Of a stretch of DNA of 55,345 nt, positions 1-8,878 are shown piece by piece. A program made the position numbers and the translations under genes. The DNA lies in contig JAPOQA010000003.1 in assembly GCA_026710945.1 (NCBI GenBank), forward strand, positions 1 to 55,345, in the 5' to 3' direction. The DNA comes from Chloroflexota bacterium (lineage in GTDB: Bacteria > Chloroflexota > UBA11872 > VXOZ01). Below the pieces are notes generated by a model that saw only the letters and a program-made list of their open reading frames with translations, made no database searches and was not told the DNA's origin. Position 1 is the stretch's first letter; every line of letters starts with the position of its first letter.

Positions 1-140
1 AAAGGGGAAAAGTCGGCGCCGCCCTGCAGCGAAAGCACCTTGGTGATCGCAGCAGTGAGCGTGGTCTTGCCATGATCGATATGGCCGATCGTGCCAATAT
101 TCACGTGCGGCTTCGTTCGTTCAAATCGCTCCTTCGCCAT
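1..140 (-). CDS. tuf: Elongation factor Tu, N-terminal part (cut by window edge)
   Basis: Reading the minus strand from the ATG at 140 gives 46 codons of the EF-Tu N-terminus, running off the left edge. The start region [20 protein letters not shown] is typical of the family, and the G1 P-loop GHIDHGKTT (residues 19-27) binds the GTP phosphates. EF-Tu delivers aminoacyl-tRNA to the ribosome in the cytoplasm. A purine-rich AGGAAGGA box lies just upstream of the ATG. The tRNA-Thr gene about 190 bp upstream on the same strand matches the common bacterial tRNA-tuf arrangement, so the two may share a transcript. Only the first part of the G domain is inside the window. Confidence 0.97.
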   Translation of the reverse strand, partial: MAKERFERTKPHVNIGTIGHIDHGKTTLTAAITKVLSLQGGADFSP

Positions 141-327
141 CGTTTCCTTCCTCAACCCTTATGAAACTTCACTCAATACATTACTTAACTGACAGCGGTC
201 AGGGACTGTGCGCCTGCCTAATCTCTCAAAAATCTGCACTGGGATTAACTCACTCATTCCCCAGTGCGGGAGCTTCCCCCAACCGTATCTCCGCATTCTA
301 TGCGGGAGATTTCCGCAACCCTGCGGG

Positions 328-400
328 AGCCCACAACCGGGATTGAACCGGTGACCTCGATCTTACCAAGATCGCGCTCTACCGACTGAGCTATGTGGGC
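328..400 (-). tRNA. tRNA-Thr (anticodon GGT)
   Basis: The minus strand folds as a cloverleaf of 73 nt. The acceptor stem GCCCACA (400-394) pairs with TGTGGGC (335-329), the D arm contains GCTCAGTCGGTAGAGC, the anticodon stem CGATC/GATCG encloses loop TTGGTAA with anticodon GGT (reads ACC/ACU, Thr), and the T arm contains GGTTCAATCC. The 3' CCA is not encoded; the bases after the discriminator read CCC. It lies upstream of tuf on the same strand. Confidence 0.95.
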
Positions 401-1208
401 AATGCGCTACTCGCAGACCTTGGACTTCTCTTAACTCTACCTCAGCGGTCAAGGCTCACCGGCATTTCCTGGGGCGGCACATCGGCTTTGCCCGCGCCGG
501 ACCGTCGGCGTGGCATCGCAATCTAGGCCTTGGAGATAGAGAAGGCACGGTAACAGTTTGCCGTGCCGTTTCCTGCCTTCCCCGCTTGTTTACCCTTATC
601 CACGTTTGCAGCCTGTTCCCGCTTGCTCGCCGGCGCAGAAGTCGTTGCCAACATCTCTCCGGCACAGTCCTTGGCGGCTTGCAACCTGCTACGCGGATGG
701 GACCTTACCGTAAACCCCACACCTCTCTAAGCCTAGTACTAGTCGCAAAGGCAACATCAATGATAACAGACCCCTGCTTGCCTGTCACGCATTTCATGGC
801 AAAGAATCAATACCAGTACAACGGAAAGTGAGCTACAAAATACGGAAACGAGCGAGGCGAAACTCTCTGCTTTTCCTGCGAAAGCGAGAATCAATCTTCT
901 CACCACGTGTACGAATCCCCATTCACCAGAGGAGACCTTTGCATGACCCCACTTTCAAGCAGGGGCACTCCCTCTCCCGTCGAGGGAGAGGGGACATCCG
1001 CGCTGTGGCGAGGGTTATGCAAAGGTCTCCAGAGGGAGAGCTCGCAGCCTGTTGCCGTATTCTGCCGCGCTAGGACAGTGTACCCATTCACGGGCCGACG
1101 GCCACGCTCTCAGTGTAGCTGGTTTGACGCGAGGCCCTCCTCCCGCCGCCGGACCGCAGCAAAAGGAGAGCCCAGCTACCATCCAATTGTGTCTACGAGA
1201 AGCAAGCG
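401..1208. other. Intergenic stretch, no convincing gene
   Basis: About 800 bp between tRNA-Thr and the first solute-binding protein gene. Several short reading frames exist on both strands, but none has a recognisable domain or a good ribosome-binding site. The only clear structure is the 100-bp inverted-repeat element at 931-1030. Confidence 0.6.
931..1030. repeat. MITE-like element with 20-bp terminal inverted repeats (GGAGACC family)
   Basis: The left end GGAGACCTTTGCATGACCCC (931-950) is matched at 18 of 20 positions by the inverted right end at 1011-1030. The interior holds a CTCCCTCTCCC/GAGGGAGAGGG stem. Related ends and cores recur at about 7149, 17803, 27040, 34537, 34783, 34831 and 36424. 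There is no coding capacity. Confidence 0.8.
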
Positions 1209-2570
1209 TTATCCAAGTTCACCGTCCACGATGGTATCCATTGCGGCCGTCGCCTCTTCCACGCTCGCCTCGCCTGACCAGATCTGGCCGAGGTAGGTGC
1301 CGTACGCCGGGCCGTAGATGGCAATCATGTTCGGATTCTTGGGCAAACCGCGCAGGTAGGTGAGGAAGTTCAGCACATTGTCGATGCCGTCGGGCTGGCC
1401 GTCCGCATTGCGGTATTCGTTTTCCGCAACCGGCGTGTACACCGGCACCGAGAGCGATACCGCCAACATGGCTAAGGCGCCCTGGCGGCCGGTAACGTGC
1501 CGGAGCAGCGCCCATGCCGCGTCTTTGGCGCTGCTGTCGCTGTAGACGGCTTGCGCGTAGCTGCCGGCAAAGGTCGTCCTGCCAGCCGGCCCCGCCGGAA
1601 TGCCGACCACGTCCCACGCAAACGACACGCGGTCGCCGCGATAGCGGGACATAGCCGCGCCGGTGGTGACGATCAGGGGCGATACGCCGCCGCTGAAGAG
1701 GTCGTCCTGCACCTCGCCGGGCCGCGGCGTGACCTGGTGCACGTGGAAGAGGTCGGAGACCCACTGGAGGCCGGCCCGGGTCTCGGGTGACGACATGGTG
1801 GACTTGGTGGGATTCTCTTCGTCGTCGTACGTGCTGCCGCCTGCCATCCAGATCCACGGCGTGATGGGATTGAAGCCGCGGGGTATCGAGGCTAGGGCGA
1901 ACTGCTTCTGCGAGCCGGCGCCGGTGGTCTGCCGGCGCACGAACGTCATGAAATCGTCCCACGTCCACGAATCCTGCGGGTACTCCTCGCCGAGCTTGTC
2001 CATCAGGTCCTTGTTATAGACGGCGATCAGGCTGTTTACGTAGTGGGGAATGGCGATGAGGTTACCTTGAAAGCGATGCGCTTCTATGGCCAGGGAAGCG
2101 TACTCGGTCATGTCCACCTGGTCGCGGGCGACCAGGCTGTCGAGTTCCGCCGCCAATCCGGCCTGACCGATGTTCCCCAGCCAGATCGGACTGCAGTTGA
2201 AGATGCCGATGTCCCGCTCGCCGGCCGCCAGGCCCGTACGCACTTTCTCGATGCAATCCTGCTGGTTGCCGGGCACGATGACGTATTCGGCCTGAAACTG
2301 TTCGTTCTGCTCGTTGAAGCTGTCTACGAGTCCCTGCTGCACGGGATCGAAGCTGCCGCCGCCGTAGGACGCGGTGAACCACTTCGCCACCTGGACTTCG
2401 GGCTCTTTGGGCTCTTCCTTAGCAGGTGCGGCCTTCTCTTCCATTTTGGCTTCCGTCTCTGCGGCGGGTGTGGCGACTGTGCCGCAAGCTGCCAGCGGCA
2501 GCAGGGCGCCGGCGCCAACCAACCCCGACAGGATGCGCCGTCGGCTGAGGGTAAGCGATATTGCTTTCAT
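1209..2570 (-). CDS. Extracellular solute-binding lipoprotein (family 1, ABC sugar-type)
   Basis: A 453-residue secreted substrate-binding protein of the type that feeds sugar ABC transporters. The leader carries a twin-arginine-like SRRRIL (residues 9-14), a short hydrophobic stretch and a lipobox LAAC with Cys29, so the protein is probably exported folded by Tat and lipid-anchored. A Glu/Lys/Pro-rich linker (about residues 36-60) precedes the binding fold, which has typical family 1 features such as the GNLIAIPHYVNS ligand-cleft region and the DSWTWDDF segment. The start is supported by AAGGGAG seven bases upstream of the ATG. No permease or ATPase gene is adjacent, so the transporter partner must be encoded elsewhere. 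The substrate cannot be told from sequence. Confidence 0.9.
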   Translation of the reverse strand: MKAISLTLSRRRILSGLVGAGALLPLAACGTVATPAAETEAKMEEKAAPAKEEPKEPEVQVAKWFTASYGGGSFDPVQQGLVDSFNEQNEQFQAEYVIVPGNQQDCIEKVRTGLAAGERDIGIFNCSPIWLGNIGQAGLAAELDSLVARDQVDMTEYASLAIEAHRFQGNLIAIPHYVNSLIAVYNKDLMDKLGEEYPQDSWTWDDFMTFVRRQTTGAGSQKQFALASIPRGFNPITPWIWMAGGSTYDDEENPTKSTMSSPETRAGLQWVSDLFHVHQVTPRPGEVQDDLFSGGVSPLIVTTGAAMSRYRGDRVSFAWDVVGIPAGPAGRTTFAGSYAQAVYSDSSAKDAAWALLRHVTGRQGALAMLAVSLSVPVYTPVAENEYRNADGQPDGIDNVLNFLTYLRGLPKNPNMIAIYGPAYGTYLGQIWSGEASVEEATAAMDTIVDGELG

Positions 2571-3094
2571 CCGAAGACTCCCTTCTGTGAATCAACAGTG
2601 GCGAAATGCATGTGACAGGAGCACTCGCCTGTCCTAGGTGCACTTGGGATGCCAGGCCGCGCGGGATCTCTAAAAGGATTAGGCCGATGGGGTAGGAGAG
2701 CCTGTGTCAGAACGACCGTGCAGGCGGGACGCTCTCCCTCTCGCGCAGCACAAGCATCGCAGCACAAACCAATGCAGTCATGCCTCCTTTCTGCGAGTAT
2801 GCCGGATCGACTCCAATGTACTCACCAACTCGGAGAGGCAATACGATTGACTTGTAGTCTAACGCACGCTTGCTTTCTTGTCTAGATGTGTATCGCTACA
2901 ATTTGGGACACGAAAGGTAACGTGGAATTACCCAGTGACGAAGCTGGGGTCTGCGTTACTCGCGCAGAGCTACCATTTCACTGGGCGTGAGGGCAGGTGT
3001 CATACCTGGATACAGAACTCCTACGTTGGCTTGGCGCAAGTCACCGGGTATAGTTTTCTTCAGCGGAGCTACGCGTACCAAGAGGAGCATGGCG
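2571..3094. other. Intergenic stretch, no gene recognised
   Basis: About 520 bp between divergently oriented genes (minus-strand solute-binding protein, plus-strand DUF1643 gene), so it should contain both promoters. I see short overlapping frames only, none with a family signature, and no strong palindrome. Confidence 0.5.
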
Positions 3095-3592
3095 GTGAGC
3101 GGCATGGCGGGCGTTGATCCCACGCAGAGCGGCGCGGAGTTTTCGGCGTGTGGGCGCTACCGCTACAAGCTCTGGCGGGTGTGGGACCACACGCACCCGG
3201 TGATCTTGTTTATCATGCTGAACCCGTCCACGGCTGATGCTACGAACGATGACCCCACCATACGACGCTGCATTGGCTTTGCCCGCGATTGGGGCTACGG
3301 CGGGGTGCGGGTGGGGAACCTGTTCGCGTGGCGCACGCCCTACCCGAGCGCGCTGCGCGTCGCCCCCGATCCCGTGGGACAAGATAACGATGGCGCCCTA
3401 TTCAGTCTGGCCGAAGGAGCGGCGCTGATCGTCGCTGCATGGGGCATGCACGGCGCTGGGGGCGGGCGTGGGCAGGTCGTTCGCGAACGCTTTTCGGACT
3501 GCCTCCACGCGCTCGGCATGACGAAATCGGGGGAGCCGGCCCATCCGCTCCGTCTGCGGCGCACCTGCAGGCCCTTCCTGCTGGAGAACTGA
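3095..3592 (+). CDS. DUF1643 family protein
   Basis: A cytoplasmic protein of about 165 residues matching the DUF1643 pattern: YRYKLWRVW near the start, then LFIMLNPSTADATNDDPTIR, then a GGVRVGNLFAWR segment, and AAWG further on. The biochemical role of this family is not established to my knowledge. The frame is open further upstream, but an AGGAG at 3083-3087 is seven bases before a GTG at 3095 and one base before an ATG at 3089; the GTG fits best, with ATG 3104 another option. It stands alone between a solute-binding protein and murE. Confidence 0.8.
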   Translation: MSGMAGVDPTQSGAEFSACGRYRYKLWRVWDHTHPVILFIMLNPSTADATNDDPTIRRCIGFARDWGYGGVRVGNLFAWRTPYPSALRVAPDPVGQDNDGALFSLAEGAALIVAAWGMHGAGGGRGQVVRERFSDCLHALGMTKSGEPAHPLRLRRTCRPFLLEN

Positions 3593-3843
3593 GATTGCTT
3601 GGGGGCTGGGCGCTGTTGCACCTATAGGGGTGACCGGCTCTCTTCAGTGTCGATGCATGGGCGGAGCGAAACGGCGCAGCGTGTCGGCAGGGCTGGGTGA
3701 AAAATACGACGCAACTTGGCAAAAGCGAGCGGGCTCTGGCGAGAGTGCGGAGCGCGGTAGTGAGTACCCAATCGCGCTGTTTGGGCTTCGCGAAGTCCTT
3801 GTCAAAGCGCGGGAAGTATCTCAAGGAGCGCAAACAGAAGTGT

Positions 3844-5343
3844 ATGAAACTCTCTAAACTCCTTCGCGCCATGCCGGAGGCGCGGATTGTCTCCGGTGCG
3901 CAAGACCCGGCCATCACTCAGCTCTGCCACGATTCTCGGGAGGCGGAGGCCGGTGCGCTCTTCATCGCGCTGCAGGGATTGCACCGGGATGGACACGACT
4001 ACGCCGCGGCTGCCGTGGCGAATGGCGCGACCGCGGTGCTTGTCACACGACCACAGTCTCTGCCGGAGCACGTCACCCAGGTGCTGGTGCCCGACACGTG
4101 GGTGGCAATCGGGCAGGCGGCTGCGGTCTTCTGCGGCAACCCCTCCCAGGAACTCTGCGTCATCGGCGTCACCGGCACCGACGGCAAGAGCACGACAACC
4201 ACCCTCATCGGTCACATCCTGCGGGCGTGCGGGCATCCGACGGGCGTCATCACCACGGTGGCCTTTCACGACAGCCGGCAGGAGTATCCCAACGAGACGC
4301 GCCTCACTACCCAGCACGCTTCCGACCTCCAGCGCATGCTGCGCACAGTCCGCAACCAAGGTGGCACGCATGCAGTCGTCGAAGCCAGTTCCCACGGGCT
4401 GGCACTGCACAAGCTGGACGCAATTGAGATTGATGCCGCCGTGTTGACGAACCTCAGTCATGAGCACCTGGACTTTCATAAGACTCTGGAAGCATACCGC
4501 GAGGCGAAGGGTCTGCTCTTCCAGCGGGTGAAGGCGCGGGCGTCAAAGCCGTTTCCCCAGGTGAGTGTGCTCAACGCCGACGATGCGCACTTTTCATATT
4601 TCGCCTCAATCAAACCGCCCGGCGTGCGGACGTATGGCCTCGCAAAGCACGCGGACGTGCGCGCCATAGACGTAACGCTCGGCGCAGACCACACCGCATT
4701 TACAGTGGTCACGCCGGAGGGACAAACGCCAGTGCATGCGCCGCTGGTCTGCCACTTCAACGTGGCCAACACGCTGGCAGCGTTGGCCCTCGTTAGCGGT
4801 CTGGGCGTGCCCCTCGATGCGGCTGCGGCGGCGGTTGGCTCGTTTCCGGGGGTGCCCGGTCGCATGCAGGTGATTAGTGCCGGCCAGCCGTTCGCCGTAA
4901 TTGTTGACTACGCCCATACGCCCAATAGCCTGCGGCTCGTGCTCGATGCCTTGCGCAGCGTAACGCCGGGACGGCTGGTGGTCGTCTTTGGCAGCGCGGG
5001 CGAGCGCGACGTGGAGAAGCGGGCGCTCATGGGCGAGGTCGCGGCGGAACATGCCGACTACTTTGTAATCACCAGCGAGGACCCCCGCAGCGAGGACCCG
5101 GACGCTATCTGCCGACAAATCGAAGAAGGCGCCTTGGAGGCCGGCTGTGTCTACGGCCGCGACTACAGCATCAGCGTCGACCGCACCCAAGCCTTCCGCA
5201 TTGCCTTCAAGCAGGCGCGGCCGGGCGATACCGTGCTCCTAGCTGGCAAAGGCCACGAGCACTCCATCATCTGGGGCGCAGAGTCACTGCCCTGGGACGA
5301 GGCCCGCATTGCCAGTGAGACCCTGGCGGATATGTTTGCCTAG
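3844..5343 (+). CDS. murE: UDP-N-acetylmuramoyl-tripeptide synthetase (MurE ligase)
   Basis: A cytoplasmic ATP-dependent ligase that adds the third amino acid to UDP-MurNAc-L-Ala-D-Glu during peptidoglycan synthesis. The N-terminal UDP-binding domain has HDSREAEAGALFIAL (residues 29-43). The central domain has the P-loop VTGTDGKSTTTT (109-120), TRLTTQHASDLQ, and the likely carbamylated Lys222 in EAKGLLF. The C-terminal domain has DYAHTP and the substrate-specificity loop. That loop reads SEDPRSED (411-418), not the DNPR of meso-diaminopimelate-adding enzymes, so the residue added is uncertain. The frame is open 49 codons upstream, but family alignment and length (499 residues) favour the ATG at 3844. 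It is not in a dcw cluster. Confidence 0.95.
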   Translation: MKLSKLLRAMPEARIVSGAQDPAITQLCHDSREAEAGALFIALQGLHRDGHDYAAAAVANGATAVLVTRPQSLPEHVTQVLVPDTWVAIGQAAAVFCGNPSQELCVIGVTGTDGKSTTTTLIGHILRACGHPTGVITTVAFHDSRQEYPNETRLTTQHASDLQRMLRTVRNQGGTHAVVEASSHGLALHKLDAIEIDAAVLTNLSHEHLDFHKTLEAYREAKGLLFQRVKARASKPFPQVSVLNADDAHFSYFASIKPPGVRTYGLAKHADVRAIDVTLGADHTAFTVVTPEGQTPVHAPLVCHFNVANTLAALALVSGLGVPLDAAAAAVGSFPGVPGRMQVISAGQPFAVIVDYAHTPNSLRLVLDALRSVTPGRLVVVFGSAGERDVEKRALMGEVAAEHADYFVITSEDPRSEDPDAICRQIEEGALEAGCVYGRDYSISVDRTQAFRIAFKQARPGDTVLLAGKGHEHSIIWGAESLPWDEARIASETLADMFA

Positions 5344-5472
5344 CGCCGTTTTCACATAAACGAGCGTGGTCGCAGGCAACACGACTTCACCGATGACCTT
5401 GGACAGAGTGCAGCAATCTCCTGATGCCACCTATGGGGCGTACTTACTATTGCTTTATCCCCGTTTATGCTA

Positions 5473-5501
5473 TTGCCAATATGTTCTGGTTAGAGTAGGA
5501 T
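5473..5501 (+). promoter_or_regulatory. Candidate sigma70-type promoter for the 5649 lipoprotein gene
   Basis: TTGCCA (5473-5478) and TAGGAT (5496-5501) are separated by 17 bases, close to the consensus -35/-10 arrangement, in the 305-bp gap upstream of the solute-binding protein gene. Found by eye only; the gap has no other strong candidate. Confidence 0.35.
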
Positions 5502-5648
5502 GATTGACATGATGCTGCTTCGTTAAGAGAGAGGAGGGTTGACAACTAGAGGTATTGCCTTTGTGTTGCGAATACCCAGTGTCGGCTGGATGGAGCCTTT
5601 TCATGCAGGCGAAGCGGCAGAACGCCGCGTCGCAAAGGAGAAGAAGTC

Positions 5649-7022
5649 ATGCGTTTTCATACAACCAGACGTAGATTCCTCGGGGGCTCGGCAGCAACTT
5701 TCGGGGCCGTTGCCCTGGCCGCGTGCGGCCAGGTAGCGACGACGGGCGAAATGATGGAGGAAGCACCGGCTGAGGCGGAGGAAGAAGCAAAGGCCGAAGA
5801 GGCGCCCGTAGCCGAGCAAGTAACCATTCAATTCATGTGGCCGCCCTATTCACCGGCCAAGGAGCGCTGGTACGAGCGCTTGGTGGACGCCTACGAAGAG
5901 AAAAACCCCAATGTATCAATCTCCACCATTCTCGATACCGCGCTCAACGATCGCATCGGCACGAACGCCGCCGCCGGTGGCGGCTTGCTTGACGTGACCT
6001 GGCACGGCTGGGGTTGGGCCCGTTGGGGTGAAGAAGGCGTCTTCCTGCCGCTGGAGCCGTACGTCAAGGCGTCGGGCCTCAACCTTGACGACTATTATAA
6101 GGCCGCCATCGACGGTGTCACCTGGAACGGCACGCTGCATGCGCTGCCCCTGGGCATTCTGACGCCGGTGATGGCGCTTAATCTCGATGCGTTCGCGGCA
6201 GCGGGCATCGAGGTACCGTCTGACGACTGGACCTTCGGGGACATGATTGATATCGGCGCCAAGCTCACCGATGCCGCCAACGGCAAGTGGGGCGTGTCGA
6301 CGCGGTTCTGGTACTGGTCGACCTGGTACGTCTCCTATGGCCGCGATCAGGGTTCCGTGAACAATGAGTGGCAGACCATGAGCTGGGACGCGGCAGTCCG
6401 CACCGAGCTGATTAGGACGCGGGGAGACCTGTTCCACAAGCACCAGATCGAAGCCTATGGCGACGATGCCAAAGAAGAGACGATCTTCGATCACTTCAAG
6501 AACCAGAAGGTTGCCATCTACTCGGGCTACAACTGGCTGGTGCCCAGCTTCCGTACCGACGCGCAGTTCAATTGGACGTTGCATCCCATCCCGTTTATCG
6601 ATTTCGAGGGCGAACCGACGCGTAACGGCGCGCTCTACACCGAGGAAATCGCCCTCGTGGAAGGCAGCAAGGTGCTCGACCACGGGTGGGACTTCGCCTC
6701 GTGGATCTGCGGGCCGGAACAACTGGATACGGCAGCCCGCAACGGCGACACGACGCCGACGATCAAGTCTATAGCCGAGAGCGACGCGTTCATCAATCTG
6801 GACCTGCCGCCCGGAGAGAGAATCGTCGAGTATCTGCGGGCCATGGAAACCGCCATTCCGTTCTTGCTCCATCCAATTGGCGGCGATCTCGCCGGACCTC
6901 TGTGGAAGAACGCCGGCCTGGCGACGCAGGCGAATCCGGAGCTTACGCCGGAGGAGGCTTCCCGCACGGCCCAAGGCGAGGCCCAAGCCATCCTGGACGA
7001 GTACAACGCAAGCAGGCAGTAG
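5649..7022 (+). CDS. Extracellular solute-binding lipoprotein (family 1)
   Basis: A 457-residue ABC-type substrate-binding protein. The leader has TRRRFLG (residues 6-12, Tat-like) and a lipobox LAAC with Cys26. It is followed by an acidic Glu/Ala-rich spacer to about residue 56, then the binding fold starting at VTIQFMWPPYSPAKE, with many aromatic residues (for example WHGWGWARWGEEG) typical of carbohydrate-binding clefts. AAGGAG at 5635-5640, eight bases before the ATG, fixes the start. No permease genes follow: the gene ends 14 bp before a perfect palindrome at 7037-7068. The substrate is unknown, probably a sugar or sugar derivative from the family. Confidence 0.9.
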   Translation: MRFHTTRRRFLGGSAATFGAVALAACGQVATTGEMMEEAPAEAEEEAKAEEAPVAEQVTIQFMWPPYSPAKERWYERLVDAYEEKNPNVSISTILDTALNDRIGTNAAAGGGLLDVTWHGWGWARWGEEGVFLPLEPYVKASGLNLDDYYKAAIDGVTWNGTLHALPLGILTPVMALNLDAFAAAGIEVPSDDWTFGDMIDIGAKLTDAANGKWGVSTRFWYWSTWYVSYGRDQGSVNNEWQTMSWDAAVRTELIRTRGDLFHKHQIEAYGDDAKEETIFDHFKNQKVAIYSGYNWLVPSFRTDAQFNWTLHPIPFIDFEGEPTRNGALYTEEIALVEGSKVLDHGWDFASWICGPEQLDTAARNGDTTPTIKSIAESDAFINLDLPPGERIVEYLRAMETAIPFLLHPIGGDLAGPLWKNAGLATQANPELTPEEASRTAQGEAQAILDEYNASRQ

Positions 7023-7036
7023 GTAAGCCTTTCAGT

Positions 7037-7068
7037 GCGTAGGGGCACGACATGTCGTGCCCCTACGC
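7037..7068. repeat. 32-bp perfect palindrome (GTAGGGGCACGA family)
   Basis: A perfect inverted repeat centred between 7052 and 7053 with arm GCGTAGGGGCACGACA. The core arm GTAGGGGCACGA also occurs as palindromes at 51235-51262 and 52356-52385. It lies just after the stop codon of the solute-binding protein gene and could fold into a hairpin in the transcript, though no T-run follows. Confidence 0.85.
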
Positions 7069-7175
7069 GTGTTTCAGGGGGGAGTCGGCGCTCCGAACCA
7101 TTGCCAGAGGGATCTTGCGGGACTGCGGCTCATATCCCCTCTCCCTGAGGAGACCGTTGCGTAACCCTTGCCGCA

Positions 7176-7256
7176 GCGAGGCAGTCCCCTGTCACTTGAC
7201 GAGCGAGGCAGTCCCCTCTCACTTGACGAGCGGGGCAGTCCCCTCTCACTTGACGG
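7176..7256. repeat. Three tandem 27-bp repeats
   Basis: Units start at 7176, 7203 and 7230, each containing GGCAGTCCCCT(G/C)TCACTTGACG with only a few differences. The array lies inside a GGAGACC-type repeat (left end near 7149) and is followed by GGGAGAGGGTTAGGGTGAGGG. A second CTCTCCCC/GGAGAGGG block continues at about 7354-7442. There is no coding potential. Confidence 0.8.
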
Positions 7257-7481
7257 GAGAGGGTTAGGGTGAGGGTGAATCTGCTCTGATCCCCAGTTGT
7301 CTTTGATCTAGTATATATTGACTGTACATGCCATACGATTAGAATAGCAAGGTATCCCCTCTCCCCAAGGAGAGGGTGCGCCTCCTTGCCATCGGGACCT
7401 AGCTATGCAAGGGTCTTCTTGACTGAGAGGGCTAGGGAGAGGGAAAAACATCGGGCAAGATCAACTTGAAAGGTTAGTAGC

Positions 7482-8543
7482 ATGGGCACGCTCGGTGTAA
7501 CACCCGACGATGCGGAGTCCATCCGCCAAGAGCAGGTAGCGGAAATTGACCGCTACTACGCCGCGCTGGTGTATGCGGCTGCGAATAGACGCGAGCGCGC
7601 GTGGCAGCGGGACTTTAGTTCGCCTGACGCCTATCGCCGCTCGATAGCGCCGAACCGTGCACGGTTTCTCCAGCTCATGGGCGGCGCGCCGCAAGGTGCC
7701 GCGCTGCTGGAGCCGCGGCAGCAAGACCTGCCGGAGCGTCCCGGCATTGCGGCAAGGCGCGTCTGGATTCCGGTTGATGCAGGCGTCCACGCGTACGGCG
7801 TTTTGCTGGTGCCCGCACAGCCGGCCGGACCGAAACCCGCCGTAATCGCCCAGCACGGCTTCTCCGGCTCACCGGAAGCCACCTGCGGCTACTACGAGTT
7901 GGAGGAGACTGCCTATCTGCGGTCCTTTGGGCTGCGGCTGGCCGAAAAGGGCTACGTTGTCTTCGCTCCGTTGGTGATGAACAATACGCCCGACCGGTCG
8001 CGCACAAACCGCAAGGCCACGCTCATTGCCCAACAGCTCTTGGGCCTGGAAGTGGGCAAGATGATGCGCGTGGTGGACTTTCTGCAGACCTTGCCGGAGG
8101 TGGACAACGACCGCATCGGCTACATGGGCATCTCCCAGGGCGGCATGATGGCGCTGTGGGCGGCGGCCGCCGACGAGCGGGTCGCCGCCTGCGTCTGCTC
8201 CGGCTACTTCACCAACCGTACACCCAAGATGATCGACCCTTCGCCCCACTACACGTCCTTCATCCAAACCGGCGATGACGACAAATTCTTCTGGGGCCAG
8301 TTGAACGAGTTTTCCGATTCCGACATCGCGTCGCTCATCTGCCCGCGACCCTTCTTCGTGGAGGCGGGCACGGAAGACCGCGTCTTCTGGCTGGAGCACG
8401 TGAAGGAAGAGTTTTCTCAAGTCCAGTCAATTTACGCGCAGCTAGGCATCCCGGAACGCGTCGAACTTGGCATCTTTGCAGGTCCCCACGTGATTCATGG
8501 GGTGGAGTCGTTCGCTTTCCTCGACCGCTGGCTGCAGAATTAA
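7482..8543 (+). CDS. Alpha/beta hydrolase (acetyl xylan esterase / dienelactone hydrolase-like)
   Basis: A 353-residue protein with no leader, probably cytoplasmic. The fold is marked by the oxyanion region VIAQHGFSGSPE (residues 121-132), the nucleophile elbow GISQGGM with Ser218, an acid candidate Asp299 in EAGTEDRVF, and a late His (336 or 339) in AGPHVIHG. This matches the large esterase families that include acetyl xylan esterase, where the substrate is an acyl ester. The specific substrate cannot be inferred. It stands alone, followed by a repeat-bearing gap and the dioxygenase pair. Confidence 0.85.
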   Translation: MGTLGVTPDDAESIRQEQVAEIDRYYAALVYAAANRRERAWQRDFSSPDAYRRSIAPNRARFLQLMGGAPQGAALLEPRQQDLPERPGIAARRVWIPVDAGVHAYGVLLVPAQPAGPKPAVIAQHGFSGSPEATCGYYELEETAYLRSFGLRLAEKGYVVFAPLVMNNTPDRSRTNRKATLIAQQLLGLEVGKMMRVVDFLQTLPEVDNDRIGYMGISQGGMMALWAAAADERVAACVCSGYFTNRTPKMIDPSPHYTSFIQTGDDDKFFWGQLNEFSDSDIASLICPRPFFVEAGTEDRVFWLEHVKEEFSQVQSIYAQLGIPERVELGIFAGPHVIHGVESFAFLDRWLQN

Positions 8544-8878
8544 TCCGCGAACTATGCGCCCCGTGAATATCGACGTGTGCTTCGAACAAGGGGAGACTTG
8601 CCGTTCGCACTGAGCCTGTCGAAGTGCCGTTACGGTTTTCACGGCAACCGTAACGTTTTGTGATTACTGGCGCGTGTTCGCAACACAGCGGTTGGGCAGA
8701 ATTACCGTTCGCACTGAGCTTGTCGAAGTGCTCTTCGCGGGTAGGCACGCGGGCCGTGAATTGTCTCAGCGAATTGGCCCACTGCCCTGCCCACAAAGAA
8801 GTGTAAGCTACCTATTGGGGTAAGTTTGAAGTTGTATTCGGTAGCGCCCTTTACATCGTTGGCACTACCACAGAAGAG
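8544..8878. repeat. Gap with two copies of a dispersed GTTCGCACTGAGC(C/T)TGTCGAAGTGC repeat
   Basis: Two near-identical copies begin at about 8601 and 8704, related to the CTTCGACAAGCTCAGGGCGAACGG repeat family seen at 36780, 36920 and 38690. Between them is a CCGTTACGG...CCGTAACG stretch. No gene is visible. Confidence 0.6.

Noticed and set aside
907-1363. Overlapping frames of 129 and 103 codons upstream of and antisense to the first solute-binding protein gene
   Set aside because: They lie across the MITE-like repeat and antisense to the end of a real gene.
5916-6986. 356-codon minus-strand frame
   Set aside because: Antisense of the solute-binding lipoprotein gene, without family signature or ribosome-binding site.
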